DNA of 6,715 bases from Nitrospirota bacterium (GCA_029865515.1 JAOUGQ010000161.1:1-6715); one strand, 5' to 3'; shown: positions 1 to 6,543, counted from the stretch's first letter. Made by a program: numbers and translations. Notes: generated by a model from the letters alone, not told the origin.

Positions 1-446
1 AGAGTAGAGTTGGCAAATTATCTTATTTCTTTTTTGGGTGAGTCCCCAAACTTCATGTTCGAGAGCCGGCATCAACGGCCGACTCCCCATTTGGGCCGCG
101 TGGAATTAACCAGCGTGTATGGAGATCCTCTTTCTCGACCCTTAGCAAGCGTCCTGGACGGATAAACAGTCCAGCTCACAAAAACCTTCCCTGGAGATTT
201 TCTCACACAGTTAAACCCTGACAACCCAACTGCCTTTGCTTGATTATCAGAAACACTGAAAAACCCAAATGTGATCGTCTTGGGAAACCTTATAATTGTG
301 GGATTAAACAGCGTTACGGGAGACTCTTGCTTTTTTGAGGCAGGCGTACGCAAAGTTCGGCGTCTTACCGCCTACTCACATTCCGCAACCGGCTGAACCA
401 CCAACCAAACGTTGCCCATCCCGTTGCGCACATGCGGATAACCGGC
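1..446. other. Left-edge region without a supportable gene
   Basis: No reading frame here has a good start, ribosome binding site or recognisable motif. A minus-strand frame at 72-353 begins with TTG, lacks a Shine-Dalgarno sequence and has an unconvincing composition, so I treat it as chance. A plus-strand frame is open from base 1 to a TAA at 163-165 (54 codons) and could be the 3' end of a gene lying to the left, but it matches no family I know. Small inverted repeats are present: TTTGGG/CCCAAA at 33-50, CTGGAC/GTCCAG at 154-174 and GGCG/CGCC at 359-372. None is followed by a T-run in either direction, so none is a clear intrinsic terminator. A stronger hairpin at 429-457 is listed separately. 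Confidence 0.5.
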
Positions 447-457
447 TTATGCATGTG
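429..457. repeat. Imperfect hairpin straddling the Nudix stop codon
   Basis: CACATGC at 429-435 is the exact reverse complement of GCATGTG at 451-457. Inside it, ATAA (438-441) pairs with TTAT (447-450), leaving a two-base GG bulge (436-437) and a five-base loop. The total is 11 base pairs. The TAA stop of the Nudix gene lies inside the inner stem. There is no U-tract after it on either strand, so it is not a canonical rho-independent terminator. It could act as a 3'-end processing or stability element of the minus-strand transcript. The pairing is directly visible; the role is inference. Confidence 0.5.
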
Positions 458-974
458 AGGCAAGAAACACCAGCTGCAATCCGATGATCGTTTTGGCATC
501 ACGAATGGTGCCGTTCTGAATTTCGGCCATAGCCTTTTCGAGTGGCCATTCCACCACTTCTAACACTTCATCGTGGTCCAACTGTTGACGGCCTGGCTGC
601 AGACCCGTCCCCCGATAAATGTGGATGACTTCATCTGTAAATCCTGGCGCGGTCCAAATACTGGTGAGTAACTCTAACTGGTTCGCCCGATAGCCAATTT
701 CTTCTTCCAGCTCCCGTGCTGCGCAGATCCGGGGATCTTCTTGCGGATGAAGCTTACCCGCTGGAATTTCATAAATGAATCCCCCCGCCGCATGCCGGAA
801 TTGCCGTATGAGCACGACGCTGCCGTCATCTTTGATCGGCACGACGGCCGAGGCACCAGGATGCCGGATGATTTCCAATTCGGTGGACTGCCCATTGGGC
901 AACGCCACCGTCTCCCGGTTCAGAACTAAGACTTTTCCGGCATAGATGTGTTCTGTCGACAATGGATTTCTCAT
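447..974 (-). CDS. Nudix hydrolase, ADP-ribose pyrophosphatase type
   Basis: Predicted to hydrolyse ADP-ribose or a related nucleoside-diphosphate sugar to AMP plus a sugar phosphate, in the cytoplasm. The 175-residue protein has a complete Nudix box at residues 73-95, matching G-x5-E-x7-RE-U-x-EE-x-G-U, with glutamates for metal binding intact. A proline lies 15 residues after the box (P110, in the stretch TAPGFTDE), which is the feature known to mark ADP-ribose pyrophosphatases among Nudix enzymes. The frame extends upstream to 1190, but that extension runs inside gcvT and looks nothing like the family. The ATG at 974, giving MRNPLSTEHIYAGKVL, fits the family N-terminus. No strong ribosome binding site precedes it. 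It starts 31 bases after the gcvT stop and is probably the last gene of that operon. Exact substrate cannot be fixed from sequence. Confidence 0.93.
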   Translation of the reverse strand: MRNPLSTEHIYAGKVLVLNRETVALPNGQSTELEIIRHPGASAVVPIKDDGSVVLIRQFRHAAGGFIYEIPAGKLHPQEDPRICAARELEEEIGYRANQLELLTSIWTAPGFTDEVIHIYRGTGLQPGRQQLDHDEVLEVVEWPLEKAMAEIQNGTIRDAKTIIGLQLVFLASHA

Positions 975-1005
975 TTCACTAGATAATGATGAATAGCATG
1001 ACTTT

Positions 1006-2103
1006 TCAGGACTTTGGACGTGTGTAAAACGGGAGTTTGACGACCTTCGCCTGCACGCGTTTTCCACGAATGTCAACTTCGAGTGACAGGCCTTCCTTGC
1101 GCAGTGCAGGGGGTAGATAACCCAATCCAATCCCCTTTTGCAAAATGGGTGAAAAATTTCCGCTGGTGACTTTCCCCACAGACTGCCCATTGCTCAAAAT
1201 GGCCATATCATGACGGGGAATACCGCGGTCCACCATCTCAAAGGCTGTAAGTTGGCGAGTGAGTCCATCCTCTTTTTGTTTACGTAACGCGAGTTGCCCT
1301 TGAAACGCCCCCTTGCTCCAGGCGACCACCCACTCGGCATCCGCTTCCAGCGGCGTGCTGTTTTCATCCATATCGTTGCCATAGAGCAAAAAGCCCACTT
1401 CTAACCGCAGAAGATCACGGGCTCCGAGCCCTGCGGGCTTGGCCTCGTATTCCGCCCCGGCCTTCAGGAGTCGATCCCACGCTTCCTGGGCTTGTACCGC
1501 AGGCAGATACCATTCATATCCGATCTCTCCGGTATATCCCGTTCGACTCAGCAGACCGGAGAACCCCGTGCCATCCAGCGCCATACAGTACCGCGGCTTC
1601 AGGGTTTCAATGGATACACCCATGAGTTTTCGCATGATGGCTTTCGAGGCAGGGCCTTGGATCGCAATTTGCGCCATCTCCGCTGAGCGATCGCAAATGA
1701 CCGCTTCCGGAAATTTTTCCGGCTGGTTTTCCAGGAACCATTGAAGAATCTTTGCCCGATTGGAGGCATTGACGCAGACCAAAAAAGTGGCAGGCCCGGT
1801 TTTATACACAAACACGTCGTCGAGGATGCCCCCGGAGGCTTGGCATACCATGGCATATTGCGCCTGCCCTACCTGTAGACGACTGACATCATTGGTACTG
1901 ATCCACTGTAGAAACGATTCGGCCTGTTCTCCTGATATTTCGATCCGCCCCATGTGACTGACATCGAAGAGCCCGGCCGTTTTCCGGACAGCATAGTACT
2001 CTTCGAGCACTCCAGAATATTGGATGGGCATGAGCCAACCGGCGAAATCCACCAGCTTGGCATTGAGTGCACGATGGGCGTGAACGAGAGGGGTTTCGTC
2101 CAT
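1006..2103 (-). CDS. gcvT: Aminomethyltransferase, glycine cleavage system T-protein
   Basis: Releases ammonia from the aminomethyl-lipoyl arm of GcvH and passes the one-carbon unit to tetrahydrofolate, giving 5,10-methylene-THF. The 365-residue length is standard for the family. Visible hallmarks are DFAGWLMPIQY (19-29), FDVSHMGR (46-53), GGILDD (91-96) with the catalytic aspartate region, VNASNR (111-116), RTGYTGEIGYE (187-197), GLGARDLLRLE (225-235) and a C-terminal VTSGNFSP (312-319). The ATG at 2103-2101 shares one base with the TGA stop of the FKBP gene (TGATG); a TTG codon just before it is possible but less likely. No Shine-Dalgarno sequence is visible, which fits translational coupling to the upstream gene. 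Neither gcvH nor gcvP is in the window, so the partners must be encoded elsewhere or beyond the left edge. Confidence 0.96.
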   Translation of the reverse strand: MDETPLVHAHRALNAKLVDFAGWLMPIQYSGVLEEYYAVRKTAGLFDVSHMGRIEISGEQAESFLQWISTNDVSRLQVGQAQYAMVCQASGGILDDVFVYKTGPATFLVCVNASNRAKILQWFLENQPEKFPEAVICDRSAEMAQIAIQGPASKAIMRKLMGVSIETLKPRYCMALDGTGFSGLLSRTGYTGEIGYEWYLPAVQAQEAWDRLLKAGAEYEAKPAGLGARDLLRLEVGFLLYGNDMDENSTPLEADAEWVVAWSKGAFQGQLALRKQKEDGLTRQLTAFEMVDRGIPRHDMAILSNGQSVGKVTSGNFSPILQKGIGLGYLPPALRKEGLSLEVDIRGKRVQAKVVKLPFYTRPKS

Positions 2104-2564
2104 CAACGCAGATCGAGAAGTTCGACTTCAAAGATGAGGGTCGCATTGGGGGGAATGGCCGATCCTGCTCCACGGGAACCGTATCCTAATTGAGGCGGGA
2201 TAACCAATTTGCGGATTCCACCGATTTTCATTCCTTCGACTCCCTCGTCCCAACCCTTAATGACATGGCCCGCTCCTAATCGAAATGAAAATGGTTCATT
2301 GCGATCTTTAGAGCTATCGAATTTAGTCCCGTTGGTGAGTTTCCCGGTATAGTGGACAATCGCGGTTTCCCCCGCATGAGCTTCCCGACCTGAACCAGCC
2401 ACAAGATCCACGTATTGCAATCCTGAGCCAGTGGTCACCATGGCTTCTCCTGAGGCTTTTCCAGAAAGGGGTTTGAGGACAAACATGATAAGGAGGATGA
2501 TCCAACATCCCACAAGGAATACGGGTAAACGAAAACCTGATTGTAATGCCATACTGTTCTTCAT
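2103..2564 (-). CDS. Membrane-anchored FKBP-type peptidyl-prolyl cis-trans isomerase
   Basis: Catalyses cis-trans isomerisation of X-Pro bonds; because of its N-terminal anchor it probably acts on folding proteins in the periplasm. The 153-residue protein starts with a short basic/polar segment and a hydrophobic helix at about 12-31. A compact FKBP domain of roughly 105 residues follows. Expected ligand-pocket residues are present: HYTGKL (71-76), KFDSS (81-85), VIKGWDEGVEGM (101-112), GYGSRG (127-132) and IFEVELLDL (144-152). LVGC at 17-20 formally matches a lipobox, but hydrophobic residues continue past the cysteine, so an uncleaved signal anchor is more likely than a lipoprotein. The ATG at 2564 is preceded by the purine-rich AGAGAGAAGG (2577-2568); a second Met at residue 5 is possible. 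It sits between the FIST gene (42-base gap) and gcvT (one-base overlap). Confidence 0.94.
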   Translation of the reverse strand: MKNSMALQSGFRLPVFLVGCWIILLIMFVLKPLSGKASGEAMVTTGSGLQYVDLVAGSGREAHAGETAIVHYTGKLTNGTKFDSSKDRNEPFSFRLGAGHVIKGWDEGVEGMKIGGIRKLVIPPQLGYGSRGAGSAIPPNATLIFEVELLDLR

Positions 2565-2567
2565 GAA

Positions 2568-2577
2568 CCTTCTCTCT
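2568..2577 (-). promoter_or_regulatory. Ribosome binding site of the FKBP gene
   Basis: On the minus strand AGAGAGAAGG precedes the ATG at 2564, with three bases between the AAGG end and the start codon. The purine-rich tract gives enough register to support this Met rather than the one four codons later, which would lie about 15 bases away. The rest of the 42-base gap to the FIST stop shows no terminator. Confidence 0.45.
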
Positions 2578-2606
2578 TAGATTGTGTGTGTATTGTCCGA
2601 TGTCGT

Positions 2607-3803
2607 CTACGACGGTGAGGGGCGAGACGCTTCATCATAAAACAGGGCCATACTGGCTGTATATCCATGCAAATAATTTTTCCCGCTCACGGGGCCAATT
2701 TCTCCACCTGCAAAGAACCCCGCTAAAGGAATGTCGCCGATTCGTTGTTGCACGGTGGTCACATCATGATGGGGAGTTTCAAAAAAACGCTGCCCCCGCC
2801 CATTACAACTAAATAACAACGCACCTTTTGGCAGCCTGTCCGGATGCGTCATCCGTTCCTTGGATAAGAGTAAATGAAAATCTGCACTCGCCGCCTGAGC
2901 GTCCCGCACATGGAACTGAATGGTCTGGCCTTCCTGAACAAAATCCGCGATGGCGAGACTCCCTGATTGTCGATCGGCTCCCAAGAGCCCGCGGATCAAA
3001 AAGTCCCCCTGCCCGAATTCCGAGCGATGTTCATCGATGGCAATGCCTACCTGTAAGCCGTGCGCCGCTTGGAGTTGTTCGCGTTCACCCAAGGCTTTCA
3101 AGGTGGTCTCCAAGCGCTCCAGCGGCGGGATTCCCCCCAACTCCTGAATGATATTTCGATCGACCTTGGTCACCACATAGCGTTCACCAATAGGTTGACA
3201 CCCTTGGGACACGACCGTCCGGATTTCCACCCCGCCCTGGACGGCAACTCCTACCACACCCGATCCGATAATTTCCCGGTTTAAGACCAAGCGGCTTTCT
3301 CCGACATCCATGCCTCCACTGGCAATTCCTCCAATGGCGGACGATCCTGGAACATGTTGGTCCAACAGAGAAAATAATTCACCTATGGGGGTGGAAAACG
3401 GATCGGCAAAGAGGAAAAATGTGTAAGAATGTTCAGTGGACGCTAATCCAACCGGCCAACCCTCTAGCGAAGGAGCGTCTCCCTCTGTCTTCGGCGTTAA
3501 CATGAATGGCACCACTTGCATACCGGCATTCCTGATACCCCAGAGCACCAAACCAGGATGTTCTTCAATTTCGTTTTCACCACCGATGACGCCTTCCCCC
3601 ATACATCCAATTAATGTCTGAGGCCGAAGTTTTTCGTGGATCATCTCAATGATGTTCCGAGCCTCTGAGGAGAAATGAGGAGAAAAAAAGACAAAGGCGA
3701 GATGACACCCTGCCTCGCCTAAAGCCTTCTTGACTGATTGCGATACCGCTTGAGCGGCCAAGTCGGGATTGGTTTCTTGAGAAAGGGCCACATGACATTG
3801 CAT
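2607..3803 (-). CDS. Stand-alone FIST N/C-domain protein
   Basis: A 398-residue protein built of a FIST_N region (about 35-215) followed by a FIST_C region (about 225-385). FIST domains are known from signal-transduction proteins and are proposed, not proven, to bind small ligands such as amino acids. Visible family hallmarks are the glycine-rich SSAIGGIASGG (154-164), GALLFSCNGRGQRFF (327-341) and LAGFFAGGEIGP (360-371). There is no signal peptide, transmembrane helix, kinase, GGDEF or methyl-accepting module, so it should be soluble and cytoplasmic. I chose the ATG at 3803 because MQCHVALSQ matches the usual FIST N-terminus and AAGGTGA lies upstream; a GTG at 3818 in the same frame would add five residues. 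It is separated by 141 bases from the peptidase gene upstream and by 42 from the FKBP gene downstream. Its ligand and partner are unknown. Confidence 0.9.
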   Translation of the reverse strand: MQCHVALSQETNPDLAAQAVSQSVKKALGEAGCHLAFVFFSPHFSSEARNIIEMIHEKLRPQTLIGCMGEGVIGGENEIEEHPGLVLWGIRNAGMQVVPFMLTPKTEGDAPSLEGWPVGLASTEHSYTFFLFADPFSTPIGELFSLLDQHVPGSSAIGGIASGGMDVGESRLVLNREIIGSGVVGVAVQGGVEIRTVVSQGCQPIGERYVVTKVDRNIIQELGGIPPLERLETTLKALGEREQLQAAHGLQVGIAIDEHRSEFGQGDFLIRGLLGADRQSGSLAIADFVQEGQTIQFHVRDAQAASADFHLLLSKERMTHPDRLPKGALLFSCNGRGQRFFETPHHDVTTVQQRIGDIPLAGFFAGGEIGPVSGKNYLHGYTASMALFYDEASRPSPS

Positions 3804-3814
3804 CGTGATTGAAC

Positions 3815-3821
3815 TCACCTT
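3815..3821 (-). promoter_or_regulatory. Ribosome binding site deciding the FIST start
   Basis: AAGGTGA on the minus strand is a close match to the anti-Shine-Dalgarno complement and lies 11 bases before the ATG at 3803. It overlaps the alternative GTG at 3818, which itself has only a distant G-run (about 15 bases away) upstream. This favours the ATG, although the spacing is on the long side. Confidence 0.45.
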
Positions 3822-3859
3822 GAGTCTAGCAAGCCCCCTTAAATGATGTCCATGAAACA

Positions 3860-3922
3860 GGGTTCTTGAATTGAAGAGGAGACCACCTGCTCTTCCTTGC
3901 CAGGTCTCATTAAAAAGAACCC
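3860..3922. repeat. Nested inverted repeats between peptidase and FIST genes
   Basis: GGGTTCTT at 3860-3867 is perfectly complementary to AAGAACCC at 3915-3922. Nested inside, GAGACC (3879-3884) pairs with GGTCTC (3903-3908). Alternative inner pairings also exist: ACCTG (3885-3889) with CAGGT (3901-3905), and a GAAGAG/CTCTTC pair. Read on the minus strand the structure lies in the leader of the FIST gene. No U-run follows the closing arm, so a plain terminator is not supported. An attenuator, RNA processing site or chance are all open. Confidence 0.35.
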
Positions 3923-3927
3923 AATAA

Positions 3928-3954
3928 AACTCCTGGACGGAAGTTTACGGAGTT
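3928..3954 (-). terminator. Weak possible terminator at the peptidase 3' end
   Basis: On the minus strand AACTCC (3954-3949) pairs with GGAGTT (3933-3928) across a 15-base loop, and the second arm runs into TTTTATT. The stem starts just before the peptidase stop codon. Six pairs with a large loop and a short, interrupted T-run make this weak; it may only lower read-through into the FIST gene. Confidence 0.25.
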
Positions 3955-5234
3955 GCGGCATGATAGACCTCAAAAATCGAACGAAGCTTTTCGATAGAGA
4001 TGGCTTCAAATCGTCGCCCATCTCTCCCGGTGACAGTTGTGGCTTGCAATAAGGCATTGAGAATTGCCTCTTCGGTGGCTTCCACCGTGGCTTGGAATAA
4101 GGGGTTCAGATGCGTATCCGCAAGATGGGTCATGAGAAAGGTCGGTTCTTCTGGGTAATGAGGAATGACATTGCCCGTGGAAAAGGCCAAGATAAAATCC
4201 CCACTGCCGTGGTGGGAGATGGACCCGGTTCGTGCCAATCCTATGGTGGCCCGGCGCGAAAGTCTGGACAACTGTCGTGCATCCAGGGGGGCATCCGTCG
4301 CAATAATGATAATGATGGATCCGCTATCCTGCCGTTTTTGAGGTAGAGCGACGGCGGATTCACCCAGAGCATCAATAGCCGTGTCTTTGGGGTCTCTTTT
4401 GGAAACCTTTGCGTTTTCATCATTATTATATAGTTGGCCCACCGGCACTCCGGCGATGGTTAATTCATGCCGGCGGCCATGATTGGCATTGACCAGGACA
4501 CCTACATGAAACCCTCCTTCCTCTGGAGGAAGAACTCGAGAGGCGGTACCAATTCCACCTTTGAATTGATAAGCAACCATCCCCGTACCTGCCCCCACCG
4601 ATCCCTCTTGCACTGGCCCCGCCGTAGCCGTCTCCAGTGCATGGACCACATCTTCCGGTGATACATGCCGGCCCTGGCTATCATTCAGCCGGCTATCGTC
4701 GCATTCAGCCACGACGGGCGTGAGCGTATCATCGGTTATTCCAATTTCGGGATAGTGTTGAATCATCCAGCTCATGACCCCATCAGCCACACGAGGGACA
4801 TTCAATGTATTTGTTAACGCAATGGGATATTCCAGGAATCCTGATTCCGCAACCCAGGCTAATCCGGTCATTTCCCCAGTCCCGTTTAACACAAACGCTC
4901 CAGCCGGAACTTTGTGACGCCAGACATCTTCCCGCGGGATAATGACCGTGACACCGGTCCGAACAGGCCCCTGGCCTGGCTGCAACGCACCCTCCCCTTC
5001 ATTAAGGGTCACCTGCCCCACTTTCACTCCTGGGATGTCGGTAATGGCATTCCTGATGCCGGGTTGATAGCGGCCGATTTTGATTCCAAGATCTTTAACA
5101 TGGGGACGGGTTTCTCCTGATGTGATCGAGGCAGAGGGATCGGGAAATACAGCGGAGCCCTCCCCCGCAAAGACCAATACTGAAAAGGTGAGTAGACACA
5201 GCAAATCGCCACGCATCATTCCAAGAAAACGCAT
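3945..5234 (-). CDS. dmpA: Exported P1 (S58) family aminopeptidase, DmpA-like
   Basis: Member of the self-processing N-terminal-nucleophile peptidases that include L-aminopeptidase D-Ala-esterase DmpA and the beta-peptidyl aminopeptidases. These cleave themselves before a serine, which becomes the N-terminal nucleophile of the small subunit. Here the site is Gly305-Ser306 in DSGSIIII, followed by the family signature ATDAPLDARQLSRLSRRA (312-329) and IGLARTG (331-337). NANHGRR (249-255) and TIAGVPVGQLYN (259-270) match the large-subunit C-terminal region; Asn251 probably corresponds to the oxyanion-hole asparagine. The N-terminus (MRFLGMMRGDLLCLLTFSV) is a signal peptide with a plausible cleavage after GSA at residue 28, so the enzyme should be periplasmic or secreted, unlike cytosolic DmpA. 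At 429 residues it is longer than DmpA. No good ribosome binding site marks the start, and Met6 or Met7 are alternatives. Confidence 0.94.
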   Translation of the reverse strand: MRFLGMMRGDLLCLLTFSVLVFAGEGSAVFPDPSASITSGETRPHVKDLGIKIGRYQPGIRNAITDIPGVKVGQVTLNEGEGALQPGQGPVRTGVTVIIPREDVWRHKVPAGAFVLNGTGEMTGLAWVAESGFLEYPIALTNTLNVPRVADGVMSWMIQHYPEIGITDDTLTPVVAECDDSRLNDSQGRHVSPEDVVHALETATAGPVQEGSVGAGTGMVAYQFKGGIGTASRVLPPEEGGFHVGVLVNANHGRRHELTIAGVPVGQLYNNDENAKVSKRDPKDTAIDALGESAVALPQKRQDSGSIIIIIATDAPLDARQLSRLSRRATIGLARTGSISHHGSGDFILAFSTGNVIPHYPEEPTFLMTHLADTHLNPLFQATVEATEEAILNALLQATTVTGRDGRRFEAISIEKLRSIFEVYHAATP

Positions 5235-5309
5235 ATTACTTGTTCAGGCTTTTCTCAATCCAGGGATTCCATAGCATTTGCCACTCATTTACTTGATTGA
5301 TTTAGTCCT

Positions 5310-5780
5310 TCAAAGAAATTCTTTCTCATACATATGGTAAGCGGTTTTTTGAAATCCGAGATTGGCATAGGCCTGATGGGCCTGATGGTTATTCTCTTCC
5401 ACATATAGACGAAAGCCGCAAATTCCCTCACGGTTCAACCTGGCTTGAGCCTGCACATAGTCGTAAAGCTGCCGAAAGATGCCCTGTTGACGATGATCTG
5501 GATGCACATACAAACTTTGAAGCCACCAAAAATTCCCGTTTCGCCAGTCGCTCCACTCAAAGGTCACAAGAATCTGCCCAACCACGACAAGAGACTGCTC
5601 TGCGACCGCATACCATCCCTTGCCGGGATCTTGCAGGAGTGCTTCTACGCCGGCTTGGAGTATCTGGGTATCTAATGCTCGATTTTCAGTTTCTCTTGCT
5701 AACGCGGCGTTAAAACTTGTTATAGTTTTCAGGTCAGACATAGTTGCCCGCCTGACGATCACTGCCAAGGACTTATTCAT
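5310..5780 (-). CDS. GNAT family N-acetyltransferase
   Basis: Predicted to transfer an acetyl group from acetyl-CoA to an amine of an unidentified substrate, in the cytoplasm. The 156-residue protein is a single GNAT domain. It has an N-terminal VIVRRATMSDL (8-18), an FEWSDWRNGNFWWLQS stretch (74-89) typical of one bacterial GNAT subgroup, and the acetyl-CoA motif A around YVHPDHRQQGIFRQLY (91-106). Motif B is LYVEENNHQAHQAYANLGF (125-143). The pyrophosphate-binding loop reads Q-x-x-G-I, a normal variant. The ATG at 5780 overlaps the end of the DUF502 gene by eight bases (a GTG one codon earlier is the alternative). No Shine-Dalgarno sequence is visible, which suggests translational coupling. 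A 75-base gap separates it from the peptidase gene downstream. The substrate cannot be named from sequence. Confidence 0.93.
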   Translation of the reverse strand: MNKSLAVIVRRATMSDLKTITSFNAALARETENRALDTQILQAGVEALLQDPGKGWYAVAEQSLVVVGQILVTFEWSDWRNGNFWWLQSLYVHPDHRQQGIFRQLYDYVQAQARLNREGICGFRLYVEENNHQAHQAYANLGFQKTAYHMYEKEFL

Positions 5781-6432
5781 CACGTTTGCTGGTTGGACTT
5801 TCTTTTAGCGGCGGTCTCGCTGGCGACAACCAGCCTTGTCTCGGACGATAGAGTCCGGCTGAGAACTCCATTTTCATCGCCTCTTCCGGCCTCAACTGGA
5901 TGCGGTTTACGCTTCCTTCCGGGACAAACGCCAGATAGCCGGTAAACGGATGGATGGCTGTCGGGACGAAAACCATCACCAAGGGCCCTTCGGGAGCCAC
6001 TTGTAGCCTACGAGGAGGCAACCCCATGTCGAAGCCTAAGGCCCATAGCCCGTCACGGGGAAACGGAAAAGCGACGACCTTGCTCTGCCCAAACCGATCA
6101 CGAAACTTGAGGACATCCGCCATACTTTTGAGGGTATGGTAAATACTGCGCACAAAGGGAATCCGTTCCAAAGAATATTCAAACTTCTGGTGAATCCGTT
6201 GTCCGATTAAATGGGTCGCTCCCATTCCTACCCAGAGGACCAGGAGACAAAAAAATGTGATCCCTGAACCTGGAATCCTCACGCCGTATAAGGCCCACAC
6301 AATATCGACAGTCATATGCTCCAAGGCTTCAAGCAGCGTATAAAGTATTAACACTGTTCCCCAGGCCGGGATAATGAGAAATAAGCCGGTCAGGAAGTAT
6401 CGTTTGAAGGTATGGGCAGAAAGGGCACTCAT
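5773..6432 (-). CDS. DUF502 family inner-membrane protein
   Basis: A 219-residue protein of the DUF502 family, whose biochemical role is not established. It has two N-terminal membrane helices at about 14-38 (after the family-typical FKRYFLTG at 9-16) and 56-77. A soluble domain follows with conserved stretches RIPFVRSIYHTLKS (90-103), VFVPTAIHPFTGYLAFVPEG (154-173) and EEAMKMEFSAG (183-193). The tail (about 195-219) is proline- and charge-rich. The frame is open upstream to a TTG at 6495, but the ATG at 6432 fits the family N-terminus. No ribosome binding site lies directly before that ATG. A 16-codon upstream frame ends in an ATGA overlap with it, so initiation may depend on coupling. It is the first gene of the minus-strand run and overlaps the acetyltransferase gene by eight bases. 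Confidence 0.92.
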   Translation of the reverse strand: MSALSAHTFKRYFLTGLFLIIPAWGTVLILYTLLEALEHMTVDIVWALYGVRIPGSGITFFCLLVLWVGMGATHLIGQRIHQKFEYSLERIPFVRSIYHTLKSMADVLKFRDRFGQSKVVAFPFPRDGLWALGFDMGLPPRRLQVAPEGPLVMVFVPTAIHPFTGYLAFVPEGSVNRIQLRPEEAMKMEFSAGLYRPRQGWLSPARPPLKESPTSKRDE

Positions 6433-6479
6433 AATATAGGCGGGTAATAGAAATCTGAAAAGTCTATCAAATAATTCAT
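6429..6479 (-). CDS. Possible 16-codon leader peptide before the DUF502 gene
   Basis: A short frame, MNYLIDFSDFYYPPIL, begins with ATG at 6479 and ends with TGA at 6431-6429, overlapping the DUF502 ATG by four bases (ATGA). A strong Shine-Dalgarno sequence GGAGGAG (6486-6480) lies directly before it, but only two bases separate GGAGG from the ATG, which is tighter than usual. It may be a coupling leader that delivers ribosomes to the DUF502 start, which lacks its own site. The alternative is that GGAGGAG is a chance run and the true DUF502 start differs. The frame and overlap are visible; translation is inference. Confidence 0.25.
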   Translation of the reverse strand: MNYLIDFSDFYYPPIL

Positions 6480-6519
6480 CTCCTCCGCACCCCAAGTTAA
6501 ACGATGGCTTTGGCGTTTA

Positions 6520-6535
6520 CCGTCTTGACGGCCGT
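6520..6535. repeat. Overlapping short palindromes in the divergent promoter region
   Basis: CCGTC (6520-6524) and GACGG (6527-6531) form an inverted repeat with a two-base spacer, and ACGGCCGT (6528-6535) is a perfect eight-base palindrome overlapping it. They lie just upstream of the candidate promoter of the rightward gene, where a regulator could bind. Repeats this short can arise by chance. Confidence 0.25.
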
Positions 6536-6543
6536 AGAAATTC

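Noticed and set aside
33..50. TTTGGG/CCCAAA hairpin as a terminator
   Set aside because: The T-run lies before the stem on the plus strand, and on the minus strand the stem is followed by A residues, so neither orientation gives a U-tail.
291..296. Perfect TATAAT hexamer on the plus strand
   Set aside because: No acceptable -35 element lies 16-18 bases upstream and no gene follows on that strand.
72..353. 93-codon minus-strand frame downstream of the Nudix gene
   Set aside because: It starts with TTG, has no ribosome binding site and no family resemblance, and overlaps another open frame on the plus strand.
375..446. In-frame continuation of the Nudix gene past its TAA (about 24 codons to a TAG), as possible stop read-through
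   Set aside because: The stretch AGYPHVRNGMGNVWLVVQ is short, the protein is already full length at the TAA, and a frame this long after a stop is common by chance.
975..1190. N-terminal extension of the Nudix frame into gcvT
   Set aside because: The extension is cysteine- and arginine-rich, lies inside gcvT in another frame and has no counterpart in Nudix enzymes.
2103..2564. FKBP as a lipoprotein because of LVGC at residues 17-20
   Set aside because: The hydrophobic segment continues for about ten residues past the cysteine, which is typical of a membrane anchor rather than a lipoprotein signal.
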